Below are positions 8,099 to 15,845 of a DNA stretch of 64,000 bases, piece by piece. Source of the DNA: UBA5972 sp002430125 (GTDB lineage Bacteria > Pseudomonadota > Alphaproteobacteria > Rhodobacterales > Rhodobacteraceae). The notes below the pieces were generated by a model. That model was not told the DNA's origin. It worked only from the letters and a program-made list of their open reading frames with translations, and did not search any database. The stretch is from assembly GCA_937892915.1 (NCBI GenBank), contig CALBIC010000181.1:10252-74251 (forward strand), given 5' to 3'. A program made the translations under genes and the position numbers. The first letter of the stretch is position 1. Every line of letters starts with the position of its first letter.

Positions 8099-9252
8099 AA
8101 TATGCGTTGAGTCATCCTGAAATCCGGGCTGCTGTTGTGAAACTTTGCGCCGGTTTTCCAGGCGCGTACTGGCGTGATCTTGACCAGACCCAAGCCTATC
8201 CGGTTGATTTTGTGGCTGCTTTAACGCGCGAAGGATATCTGAGCGCACTTGTGCCCGAGGAATATGGCGGCTCGGGTTTGCCGCTGTCGGCGGCGGCGGC
8301 GATTTTGGAGGAGGTGCATCGTTCCGGTGGCAACGCGGCTGCCTGCCATGCGCAGATGTATACGATGGGGACTTTGCTGCGGCATGGCTCGGACGCCCAG
8401 AAACATGCGTGGCTGCCGAGTATTGCCGAGGGCGCGTTGCGGTTGCAAGCCTTTGGGGTGACCGAACCGACCAGTGGCACGGATACAACCGCGTTGCGAA
8501 CGACGGCGCGGTTGGACGGCGAGCAGTACATTGTGAACGGCCAAAAGCTTTGGACCTCGCGGGCCGAGCAGAGTGATCTGATGATCCTGCTGTGCCGCAC
8601 GACGCCTGCGGATCAGGTGGCGCGAAAAACCGAAGGTCTGTCGGTTCTGCTGGTCGATATGCGCGACGTGAAGGGCAAAAGCCTGACCATCCGCCCGGTG
8701 CGCACCATGATGAACCACGCCACGACCGAGGTGTTTTTTGACAATATGCCGGTGCCAGCCGCCAATCTGATTGGCGAAGCGGGACGTGGGTTTCGGTATA
8801 TTCTTTCGGGTATGAACGCCGAACGGATATTGATTGCGGCGGAATGTATCGGGGACGCGAAATGGTTCATTGAAACCGCGACCAAATACGCGGGCGAACG
8901 CGTGGTTTTTGGCCGTCCTATCGGGCAAAATCAGGGGGTGCAGTTTCCAATCGCCAAGGCCTATGCCCAAATGCGGGCGGCGGAACTGATGCTGGCCGAA
9001 GCGATCCGTTTGTACGAGGCGGGCGAAAATCCGGGTGAAGAGGCGAATATGGCAAAGATGCTGGCGGCAGACGCATCCTGGGCGGCGGCCGAGGCGTGCC
9101 TGCAGACGCATGGCGGCTTTGGTTTTGCGGCGGAATATGATGTCGAACGCAAGTTTCGCGAGACGCGGTTATATCAGGTGGCGCCGATTTCGACCAACCT
9201 GATCTTAAGTTATATCGCCGAGCATGTTTTGGGCCTGCCGCGATCTTACTGA
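8095..9252 (+). CDS. Acyl-CoA dehydrogenase (IVD-like catalytic base position)
   Basis: The 385-residue FAD-dependent acyl-CoA dehydrogenase has FGVTEPTSGTDT, WTSRAEQSD, the MNAERILIAAECIG helix and GGFGFAAEYDVERKFRE. It introduces a trans double bond into an acyl-CoA. The usual YEGT catalytic glutamate near the C terminus is absent (LYQVAPIST instead). E243 in the NAER motif sits where isovaleryl-CoA and long-chain dehydrogenases keep their base, so activity is expected. It is translationally coupled to the CoA-transferase gene and ends 79 bases before a convergent regulator, with a palindromic repeat between. Confidence 0.88.
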   Translation: MKYALSHPEIRAAVVKLCAGFPGAYWRDLDQTQAYPVDFVAALTREGYLSALVPEEYGGSGLPLSAAAAILEEVHRSGGNAAACHAQMYTMGTLLRHGSDAQKHAWLPSIAEGALRLQAFGVTEPTSGTDTTALRTTARLDGEQYIVNGQKLWTSRAEQSDLMILLCRTTPADQVARKTEGLSVLLVDMRDVKGKSLTIRPVRTMMNHATTEVFFDNMPVPAANLIGEAGRGFRYILSGMNAERILIAAECIGDAKWFIETATKYAGERVVFGRPIGQNQGVQFPIAKAYAQMRAAELMLAEAIRLYEAGENPGEEANMAKMLAADASWAAAEACLQTHGGFGFAAEYDVERKFRETRLYQVAPISTNLILSYIAEHVLGLPRSY

Positions 9253-9256
9253 CGGA

Positions 9257-9323
9257 CGGGGCGCTGCCCACTGGCGCAATTGAAGGAATTGCGTCTTACT
9301 GCCGCAGTATTTCCGAAACTATG
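9257..9323. repeat. Palindromic intergenic repeat, copy 3 with nested mini-hairpin
   Basis: GGGGCGCTGCCCA is followed by the module CTGGCGCAATTGAAGG plus AATTGCGTCTTAC, then a terminal motif GTATTTCCGAAACTATGAT. The nested module is also found inside the palindrome at 19565-19592. It lies between convergent genes and may end both transcripts. Confidence 0.75.
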
Positions 9324-9331
9324 ATGGGGAA

Positions 9332-9766
9332 TTAGCGCAGTCTCGCCATTTTGCGGGTGGCGAGCAACAGGTTGGTTTCGCTGGTGGCGATGCCTTCCAA
9401 CAGGCGGATTTGCCTGAGGATCCCGTCCAGTTCTTCAAGGCTGTCAGCGCTGAGTTCGGCGATCAGATCCCATTTTCCGTTGGTGGTATGCAGCGCGTCG
9501 ACGGATGGCATTGCGGATAATTGCCGGATAACCCGTTCCGTTCCGCGCCCTTCGATTGCGATCATCATTTGGCTGCGGACCGGCGCATGTGCTGCATCGC
9601 CGCGCAAAACGGCGGTAAAACCGATAATCTCACCTGATTGCTGCAAAGATTGCATACGGCTGCGCACGGTTGTTCGGGTCAGGTTCAGGGTCGCGGCCAA
9701 TGCGGAAATACTGGCGCGACCGTCCTGGCGTAAAGCCGCGATGAGTTTTTGATCGGTGATATCCAT
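9332..9766 (-). CDS. Lrp/AsnC family transcriptional regulator (arginase operon)
   Basis: The 144-residue Lrp/AsnC protein has an N-terminal winged helix-turn-helix (MDITDQKLIAALRQDGR, then LAATLNLTRTTVRSRMQSL) and a C-terminal ligand-binding RAM domain. It is divergent from the arginase gene with 117 bases between, the standard layout for a local Lrp-type activator responding to arginine or ornithine. The shared promoter region holds two 8-base near-palindromes 20 bases apart. The effector is inferred from neighbours only. Confidence 0.88.
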   Translation of the reverse strand: MDITDQKLIAALRQDGRASISALAATLNLTRTTVRSRMQSLQQSGEIIGFTAVLRGDAAHAPVRSQMMIAIEGRGTERVIRQLSAMPSVDALHTTNGKWDLIAELSADSLEELDGILRQIRLLEGIATSETNLLLATRKMARLR

Positions 9767-9789
9767 TATGGTTAAACCTGTAGAGCAAA

Positions 9790-9817
9790 TTGGGCAAAAT
9801 ACAACTCATTTGCGCAA
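9790..9817. promoter_or_regulatory. Candidate Lrp-type operator
   Basis: TTGGGCAA (9790-9797) and TTGCGCAA (9810-9817) sit exactly 20 bases apart, two helical turns, in the AT-rich gap between the divergent regulator and arginase genes. Paired phased half-sites are typical of Lrp/AsnC octamers. Confidence 0.5.
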
Positions 9818-9883
9818 TAATTGGAATTACTGCTGAGCGAAATGTCGTCTAAACCGCATATTAGAAACCTGAGGAGGTAACAA

Positions 9884-10810
9884 ATGGGCCAGAATTGCAT
9901 CCTGATCGGGGCGCCGGTTGAAACCGGTGCCAGTGCTGCCGGGTGTATCATGGGGCCAGCCTCGTTTCGGACCGCCGGGTTGGGGAACATCTTGGCAAGT
10001 CTTGGCCACACGGTTGAAGATCGCGGAGATGTTACGCCGGTTGCCGTGACCCTGCCAGCTGGAGCTTTGGCCAATACGCGGCATCCCGAGGCGATGATCG
10101 GCTGGACCACCGCGCTGGCTGATGCCGCCGAAAAAGCCGCCGCAGAAGGGTTTCCGATTTTTCTGGGCGGGGATCATTCACTGGCGGCTGGCACGGTTTC
10201 CGGGGTGGCGCGGCATGCGGCTAAAATCAACCGGCCGCAATTCGTTTTGTGGCTGGATGCGCATCCGGATTTGCACACGCCTGACAGCACCACCAGCGGT
10301 AATTTGCACGGCGTGCCGGTGGCCTATTTTACCGGGTTTGACGGCTTCCAGCCATATTTTCCGCCGGTGACTGCACCTGTACCGCTGGGCAATATCTGCA
10401 TGATGGGGATACGCTCGGTTGATCCGGCCGAAAATCTGCGTCTGGCGGAAAGCGATATTGACGTCAACGACATGCGGGCGATTGATGAATTTGGCGTAGG
10501 CAATCTGCTGAAGGATTTTCTGGGGCGGGTCGAGGCGGCGAACGGGGTTTTGCATGTCAGTCTGGACGTGGACTTTCTGGAACCTTCGATCGCGCCTGCG
10601 GTTGGCACCACGGTGCCGGGCGGGGCGACATTCCGCGAGGCGCATCTGATCATGGAAATGCTGTGTGACAGCAAGCTGGTCACGTCGCTTGATCTGGTCG
10701 AGCTGAACCCGTTTCTGGACGAACGTGGCCGCACGGCGCTATTGATGGTGGAACTGACCGCCAGCCTGATGGGCAAGAAAGTGTTGGATCGTCCGACACG
10801 GAGGTTTTGA
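9884..10810 (+). CDS. rocF: Arginase
   Basis: This 308-residue ureohydrolase splits arginine to ornithine and urea using two manganese ions. Metal motifs are GGDHSLAAG, DAHPDLHTPDS with SGNLHGVP, and SLDVDFLEPSIAPAVGTT. The C-terminal DLVELNPFLDERGRTA is also typical of arginases. A strong GAGGAGG site precedes the ATG. It is the first gene of a run leading to ornithine cyclodeaminase and a basic-amino-acid transporter, and is divergent from its probable Lrp regulator. Agmatinase is less likely because of the loop spacing and the context. Confidence 0.95.
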   Translation: MGQNCILIGAPVETGASAAGCIMGPASFRTAGLGNILASLGHTVEDRGDVTPVAVTLPAGALANTRHPEAMIGWTTALADAAEKAAAEGFPIFLGGDHSLAAGTVSGVARHAAKINRPQFVLWLDAHPDLHTPDSTTSGNLHGVPVAYFTGFDGFQPYFPPVTAPVPLGNICMMGIRSVDPAENLRLAESDIDVNDMRAIDEFGVGNLLKDFLGRVEAANGVLHVSLDVDFLEPSIAPAVGTTVPGGATFREAHLIMEMLCDSKLVTSLDLVELNPFLDERGRTALLMVELTASLMGKKVLDRPTRRF

Positions 10811-10812
10811 AA

Positions 10813-11892
10813 ATGGCCAAGACTCCCTCAAAGCTGGCAATGGTGCCGTTTGTGTCGGTTGATCATATGATGCAATTGGTCAATGTGACTGGCATTGAAC
10901 GGTTTCTGATCGAGCTTTCCACCTATATCGAACAGGATTTCCGCCGTTGGGAACTGTTCGACAAAACCCCGCGTGTGGCCTCGCATTCAGCCGACGGGGT
11001 GATTGAACTTATGCCGACAAGTGACGGCGAGGTTTACGGGTTTAAGTATGTGAACGGGCATCCCAAGAACATGGCCGAGGGGCGGCAAACGGTAACGGCG
11101 TTTGGTCTGTTGGCGGATGTCAGCAACGGCTATCCGGTTTTGTTCAGCGAAATGACCATTCTGACAGCCTTGCGGACAGCAGCGATGTCGGCCTTGGCGG
11201 CAAAATATCTTGCCCCCAAGGATGCGCGGGTGATGGCGATGATCGGCAACGGTGCGCAGTCGGAGTTTCAGTGCATGGCGTTTAAGGCGATTTGTGGTGT
11301 GGACACGGTTCGCCTTTACGATATCGACGCGGCGGCAACCGCCAAGGCTGTGCGCAACTTGGCGGCAAGTGGTCTGACGGTGATCGCCTGCACGTCAGCA
11401 CAAGAAGCGGTGACGGGGGCGCAGATCATCACGACCTGCACGGCGGATAAGCAATATGCCACGATTCTGACAGATAATATGGTTGGCAGCGGTGTTCATA
11501 TAAACGCGATTGGTGGGGATTGCCCGGGCAAGACTGAACTGCACAAAGACATCCTGCTGCGTTCAGATATTTTCGTGGAATACCCGCCGCAAACCCGGAT
11601 CGAGGGCGAGATACAGCAATTGGCACCTGATCACCACGTGACCGAACTGTGGCAAGTGATAACCGGGCAGGTAACCGGGCGTCGCGACGCGCGCCAGATC
11701 ACGTTGTTTGATTCAGTCGGTTTCGCGATCGAGGATTTTTCGGCGCTGCGTTATGTGCGCGACAAACTGCCGGGGACTGGTTTCTTTCTGGAACTTGACA
11801 TGTTGGCCGACCCGGATGATCCGCGTGATCTTTTTGGGATGGTAAGGCGGGCCGACAACGCGCCATTGGCGATGAATGCGGTCCGCGCGTGA
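10813..11892 (+). CDS. ocd: Ornithine cyclodeaminase
   Basis: The 359-residue enzyme of the ornithine cyclodeaminase/mu-crystallin family has EDFRRWELFDKTPR-like substrate residues, the NAD-binding AMIGNGAQSEFQ and INAIGGDCPGKTELHKDIL. It turns ornithine directly into proline and ammonia with NAD recycled in the active site. ATG 10813 is chosen over an in-frame TTG at 10807; both nearly abut the arginase stop. With rocF upstream and putA 4 kb downstream it supplies the middle step of arginine to glutamate. Confidence 0.94.
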   Translation: MAKTPSKLAMVPFVSVDHMMQLVNVTGIERFLIELSTYIEQDFRRWELFDKTPRVASHSADGVIELMPTSDGEVYGFKYVNGHPKNMAEGRQTVTAFGLLADVSNGYPVLFSEMTILTALRTAAMSALAAKYLAPKDARVMAMIGNGAQSEFQCMAFKAICGVDTVRLYDIDAAATAKAVRNLAASGLTVIACTSAQEAVTGAQIITTCTADKQYATILTDNMVGSGVHINAIGGDCPGKTELHKDILLRSDIFVEYPPQTRIEGEIQQLAPDHHVTELWQVITGQVTGRRDARQITLFDSVGFAIEDFSALRYVRDKLPGTGFFLELDMLADPDDPRDLFGMVRRADNAPLAMNAVRA

Positions 11893-11985
11893 ATTGCGAC
11901 TTGCGCTTTTGGTGGATTTCGAACAGATTTAGCAGGTTGTCAGCGCGGCCGCCGGTTCAGCCGACCAACAGGGGAAAGCATCGAT

Positions 11986-12759
11986 TTGACTGACAGACCA
12001 ATAGCGTTGATCGCGGATGATATCCACAAAAGTTTTGGCGCACTGGAAGTGCTGAAAGGGATTTCGCTGACCGCACTGGAAGGCGACGTGATTTCGATCA
12101 TCGGCTCGTCAGGGTCCGGCAAAAGCACCTTGCTGCGCTGCATAAACTTTCTGGAAACGCCCGATAAAGGCCGTATCGTGCTGGGCGGCGAAGAGGTTAT
12201 CGTCAACCGCGACCGGCGCGGCAAATTGCTGGGGGCGGATGCGAAACAAATTCAGCGCCTCAGGATGCAGCTTGGCTTTGTATTCCAGAACTTCAATCTT
12301 TGGTCGCATATGACGGTGGTTCAGAATGTGATGGAAGGCCCGGTGCAGGTTCTGGGTGTTGAGAAGGCCGAGGCCCGCGCCGCCGCGATGCTGGTGCTGG
12401 AACAGGTTGGCATTGCCGAAAAAGAAAACGTCTATCCCAGCCAGTTATCTGGCGGTCAGCAGCAGCGCGTGGCAATTGCGCGGGCGTTGGCGATGAACCC
12501 AAAGGTCTTGCTGTTTGATGAACCAACATCGGCGCTTGACCCTGAATTGGTCGGCGAGGTTCTGCGGGTGATGCGTGATCTGGCCGATCAGGGGCGCACG
12601 ATGATTGTGGTGACCCACGAGATGGGCTTTGCCCGCGAGGTCAGCTCGAAAACTATATTCCTGCATCAGGGGCGCGTGGAAGAAGAGGGCGCGCCGAAAG
12701 AGGTGTTTGGAAATCCGAAATCAGAGCGCTGCCGGGCATTTTTGGCCAGCACGTTGTGA
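11986..12759 (+). CDS. Basic amino acid ABC transporter, ATP-binding protein
   Basis: This 257-residue polar-amino-acid ATPase (HisP/OccP type) has Walker A GSSGSGKSTLLRC, Q-loop FVFQNFNLWSHMT, signature LSGGQQQRVAIARAL and Walker B LLFDEPTSALDPE. It powers import of arginine, ornithine or similar substrates. The start is TTG after AGGGGAAA; the TTG fits the ribosome site and there is no nearby ATG alternative. It is followed by the binding protein and two permeases, a complete importer. Confidence 0.93.
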   Translation: MTDRPIALIADDIHKSFGALEVLKGISLTALEGDVISIIGSSGSGKSTLLRCINFLETPDKGRIVLGGEEVIVNRDRRGKLLGADAKQIQRLRMQLGFVFQNFNLWSHMTVVQNVMEGPVQVLGVEKAEARAAAMLVLEQVGIAEKENVYPSQLSGGQQQRVAIARALAMNPKVLLFDEPTSALDPELVGEVLRVMRDLADQGRTMIVVTHEMGFAREVSSKTIFLHQGRVEEEGAPKEVFGNPKSERCRAFLASTL

Positions 12760-12791
12760 GAAACTGAAACCATAGAAACGGGAGAGACTAC

Positions 12792-13529
12792 ATGAATTAT
12801 CTGGTGAAACTTGCAGGGGTTGCTGCCCTTGCCACGGCATTTTCCGCAACCGCGCTGTCGGCGCAAACGATCCGTTTGGGCACTGAGGGGGCGTATCCTC
12901 CGTATAACTTCATCAACGACAAAGGCGAAGTTGACGGGTTTGAGCGCGAATTGGGTGACGAACTGTGCAAACGTGCTGGCTTGACCTGTACCTGGGTCAC
13001 CAATGCGTGGGACTCGATCATCCCGAACCTTGTGTCAGGCAACTATGACACCATCATTGCCGGCATGTCGATCACCGCAGAACGCGATCAGGTGATTGAT
13101 TTCACTCAGCTTTATTTCCCACCAGATCCGTCAGCCTATGTTGCCCTGAAGGGCGCCAAGGTCGATCTGAAAAAAGGCGTTATTTCCGCCCAGACCGCCA
13201 CCATTCAGGCGGCCTATGTCGCGCAATCAGGTGCGACTGTGGTGGAATTCGCAACGCCCGAAGAAACCGTAGCGGCAGTGCGTTCAGGCGAGGCTGACGC
13301 GGTGCTTGCCGATTACAGCTATCTGAAACCGATTGTTGATTCCTCTAACGGCGAGTTGGAAGTGATCGACCAAAGTGTGGTGATCGGCGGCGGTGTTGGT
13401 ATGGGTATCCGTGAATCTGATGCCGAACTGAGGGACAAAATGGATGCCGGGATCACCGCGATGAAGGCAGACGGCTCGCTGAGCGCGCTGATTGCCAAAT
13501 GGTTTGACGGTCGTGTCGTCAACTGGTGA
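12792..13529 (+). CDS. Periplasmic lysine/arginine/ornithine-type binding protein
   Basis: The 245-residue solute-binding protein of family 3 has a signal peptide ending near LSAQT (residues 1-24). The mature part begins IRLGTEGAYPPYNFINDKG, followed by ELGDELCKRAGLTC and the ligand-contact GMSITAERDQVIDFT. Its substrate is probably arginine or ornithine given rocF and ocd. It ends just before a hairpin that could raise its transcript level over the permease genes. Confidence 0.92.
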   Translation: MNYLVKLAGVAALATAFSATALSAQTIRLGTEGAYPPYNFINDKGEVDGFERELGDELCKRAGLTCTWVTNAWDSIIPNLVSGNYDTIIAGMSITAERDQVIDFTQLYFPPDPSAYVALKGAKVDLKKGVISAQTATIQAAYVAQSGATVVEFATPEETVAAVRSGEADAVLADYSYLKPIVDSSNGELEVIDQSVVIGGGVGMGIRESDAELRDKMDAGITAMKADGSLSALIAKWFDGRVVNW

Positions 13530-13550
13530 ACTGTTGATCTATTGAAACCT

Positions 13551-13577
13551 AAGGGTCGCCCAATCGGCGGCCCTTTT
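13551..13577 (+). terminator. Attenuator-like hairpin between binding protein and permeases
   Basis: AAGGGTCGCC pairs with GGCGGCCCTT across a CAATC loop, followed by TT. It lies between the binding protein and permease genes, where partial termination commonly keeps binding protein in excess. Confidence 0.7.
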
Positions 13578-13593
13578 CAGCAAGGAGCCCGGA

Positions 13594-14457
13594 ATGTTTG
13601 AGTATTGCGCTGATCCAGGCACGCTGAGCGGGTATTTATGGTGGTCGTGCTATCTGACCACCGGTAAAGAATTCGGATTTTACATAAGCTTTGGCGTGGT
13701 CCTCAGCCTGCTGTTCCTGACCGTGCCGCTGATAATGATACTGGGATTTGCCGGGGCCTTGGCACGACGGTCGCGGTTTTTGCCACTGCGGTGGTTTGGC
13801 ACGATTTATACCTCAATGGTGCGAGGCGTGCCTGACATTATCTTTTTCCTGTTTGCCTTGATCGCCCTGGATCAGGGAATCGAATACTTGCGCCACATTA
13901 TTCTGTGCCCCGACTGGACCGAACCAATCCGCCAGGGCAATGATTTCCGGGTTTGTCCCGCCGCCAAGATGCCGCTGGGAAATTCCCCGCAATGGGTGCA
14001 CGAGGTCTACGGCTTTTCGCTGGCCATTGTCGGGTTTGGCGTGGTGTTCGGGGCCTTTGCCGCCAACACGCTTTACGGCGCTCTTGATGCTGTTCCCAAG
14101 GGCCAGCTTGAAACCGGCACCGCCTTTGGCATGTCGCCACGACAGATTTTTCGTCGTATTCATTTGCCACAGATGTGGGTTTACGCGCTGCCGGGCCTTT
14201 CAAATCTGTGGATGATCCTGATAAAGGCCACGCCGCTTTTGTTTCTGTTGGGGGTCGAGGATATCGTTTACTGGGCGCGCGAACTTGGCGGTACCAAGAC
14301 CGCGATCTATGCCTATCCGCATGGCGATTGGCGGCTTGGGTACTTTCTGGTGCTGCTGGTGTTCTATCTGGCGTTAACATGGGTCAGCGAACGGGTGTTC
14401 GATCGGCTGTCGCGGCGGGTTTCACGCGGGCAGGCGACCTTGGGGGGCACGGCATGA
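13594..14457 (+). CDS. Basic amino acid ABC transporter permease (HisQ type)
   Basis: This 287-residue inner-membrane permease has about five hydrophobic segments and the amino-acid-permease loop TALDAVPKGQLETGTAFGMS-like (visible as VPKGQLETGTAFGMSPRQIF), which contacts the ATPase. An insertion of about 50 residues (DWTEPIRQGNDFRVCP region) separates the first transmembrane helices, as in several alphaproteobacterial HisQ-type permeases. It overlaps the next permease by four bases. Confidence 0.9.
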   Translation: MFEYCADPGTLSGYLWWSCYLTTGKEFGFYISFGVVLSLLFLTVPLIMILGFAGALARRSRFLPLRWFGTIYTSMVRGVPDIIFFLFALIALDQGIEYLRHIILCPDWTEPIRQGNDFRVCPAAKMPLGNSPQWVHEVYGFSLAIVGFGVVFGAFAANTLYGALDAVPKGQLETGTAFGMSPRQIFRRIHLPQMWVYALPGLSNLWMILIKATPLLFLLGVEDIVYWARELGGTKTAIYAYPHGDWRLGYFLVLLVFYLALTWVSERVFDRLSRRVSRGQATLGGTA

Positions 14458-15257
14458 GCTGCGTTGAAACTATCACCAGTTATGCATTGCGGTCCATCGG
14501 CATTGGCGAGCGGCTATTGCCGAAAACCGATTTCACCCTGTGCGAGCAGTTCGTGCTGATCGGATCTGGCCTGATCTGGAACGTCTATTTCGCGTTCTTT
14601 GCACTGCTGTTCGGGTTCTTTTTGGCGACCGCCGTTGCTATGGCGCGGGCCAGCGACCGCTGGTTTTTCAGCTATCCTGCGCGGGCGTTCATTTTCGTGA
14701 TCCGCGGATCGCCGCTGTTTATCCAGTTCTTCATCGCCTACGAAAGTTTTGTTCTGATCCCGAAGCTTGGTTACGACCTTAATCTGGGCTTTGTCGAGAT
14801 CACGATGGAAACCCGCTGGTTGACCAAAGCGTGGCTGGGGGCGCTGGTTGTGCTGTTTCTAAACACCTCGGCCTACTCAGCGCAGATATTCTATGGCGCG
14901 TTACTGTCTGTACCCAAAGGCGATATCGAGGCGGCTGATGCCATCGGCATGACCCCTTTTACCAAGTTTCGGCGGGTGGTCTGGCCGTCGATGCTCAGGC
15001 TGAGTTGGGCGTCTTACACAAACGAGGCGATCTTTCTGTTTCACGCCACCGCGCTGGTCTATTTTTCCAGCTTTCCGGCATGGCAGCAAAAAGGGGACGC
15101 GCTTTATTATGCCAAATATTTCGCGGACAAGACGTTCAATCCCTTTGTGCCTTACCCGATTATTGCGGTCTACTTTGTCTGTCTGACGCTATTGCTGATT
15201 GGGTTGTTCGGTATCGTGAACCGACGGCTGAACCGTCACGTGGCGTCGAACCGTTAA
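14454..15257 (+). CDS. Basic amino acid ABC transporter permease (HisM type)
   Basis: The 267-residue second permease has the EAA-type loop VPKGDIEAADAIGMTPFTKF and transmembrane helices around LIWNVYFAFFALLFGFFLAT and at the C terminus. ATG 14454 overlaps the upstream stop (ATGA), so this start is preferred over longer in-frame extensions. Together with HisQ, the ATPase and the binding protein it completes one importer. Its end overlaps the convergent putR-like gene by four bases. Confidence 0.9.
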   Translation: MSCVETITSYALRSIGIGERLLPKTDFTLCEQFVLIGSGLIWNVYFAFFALLFGFFLATAVAMARASDRWFFSYPARAFIFVIRGSPLFIQFFIAYESFVLIPKLGYDLNLGFVEITMETRWLTKAWLGALVVLFLNTSAYSAQIFYGALLSVPKGDIEAADAIGMTPFTKFRRVVWPSMLRLSWASYTNEAIFLFHATALVYFSSFPAWQQKGDALYYAKYFADKTFNPFVPYPIIAVYFVCLTLLLIGLFGIVNRRLNRHVASNR

Positions 15258-15724
15258 AACGCGCTGTCTTTGACGGCTTCCATCGACACATGCGTGGAGC
15301 TGCTGCTGACAAAGGGCAAAGCCGAGATGGTTTCGCCCAACACCTGCCGATAAGCGCGGATGTCGCGGGTGCGGACCTTCAGCAGATAGTCGAACGAGCC
15401 GGCAATCATGTGGCATTGTTCAATCTCGGGCACTTTCAGAACGGCGGTGTTAAAGGCTTTCAGGGCCTTTTCGGTGGTATCGGTCAGTTTTACTTCGGCA
15501 AACGCGATATGATCGCGGTCAAGTTTTACCGGGTTCAGGACGGCGCGAAACCCAAGGATATAACCCTCGGCCTGAAGACGTTTCACCCTGACCTGACAGG
15601 GGCTTTTGGACAAACCAACAGCTTGTGCCAATTCGGTTATCGGCATGCGCCCATCGCGGCTGAGCAGGTCAAGGATTTTGCGGTCATTTCGGTCAAGTTG
15701 GCTTGGAATCCCAAATTTTTGCAT
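15254..15724 (-). CDS. putR: Lrp/AsnC family regulator, PutR type
   Basis: The 156-residue Lrp/AsnC protein has an HTH (LDRNDRKILDLLSRDGR, then ELAQAVGLSKSPCQVRVKRL) and a RAM domain (CHMIAGSFDYLLKVRTRD). The SKSPCQVRVKRL recognition helix is the form seen in PutR activators of proline dehydrogenase in alphaproteobacteria. It is divergent from putA with an inverted repeat in the shared promoter. It probably activates putA when proline is present. Confidence 0.87.
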   Translation of the reverse strand: MQKFGIPSQLDRNDRKILDLLSRDGRMPITELAQAVGLSKSPCQVRVKRLQAEGYILGFRAVLNPVKLDRDHIAFAEVKLTDTTEKALKAFNTAVLKVPEIEQCHMIAGSFDYLLKVRTRDIRAYRQVLGETISALPFVSSSSTHVSMEAVKDSAF

Positions 15725-15740
15725 CTTTACGGCCTCAATA

Positions 15741-15764
15741 GTCTATTTTTTCAGTTTAATAGAC
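15741..15764. promoter_or_regulatory. Candidate PutR operator
   Basis: The inverted repeat GTCTATT (15741-15747) and AATAGAC (15758-15764) with a 10-base T-rich spacer lies between the divergent putR and putA starts. It is the only clear dyad in that gap. Confidence 0.5.
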
Positions 15765-15845
15765 GGTTTTTGTCGCATTATCAGGAAACATACCTCTTAC
15801 ATTTCTGATATGTCGGCGCCAGCCCAAACATCAGGAACCTTGGCC

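Noticed and set aside
15606..15845. Earlier start for putA overlapping putR
   Set aside because: No ribosome site; it would cross the divergent promoter and operator.
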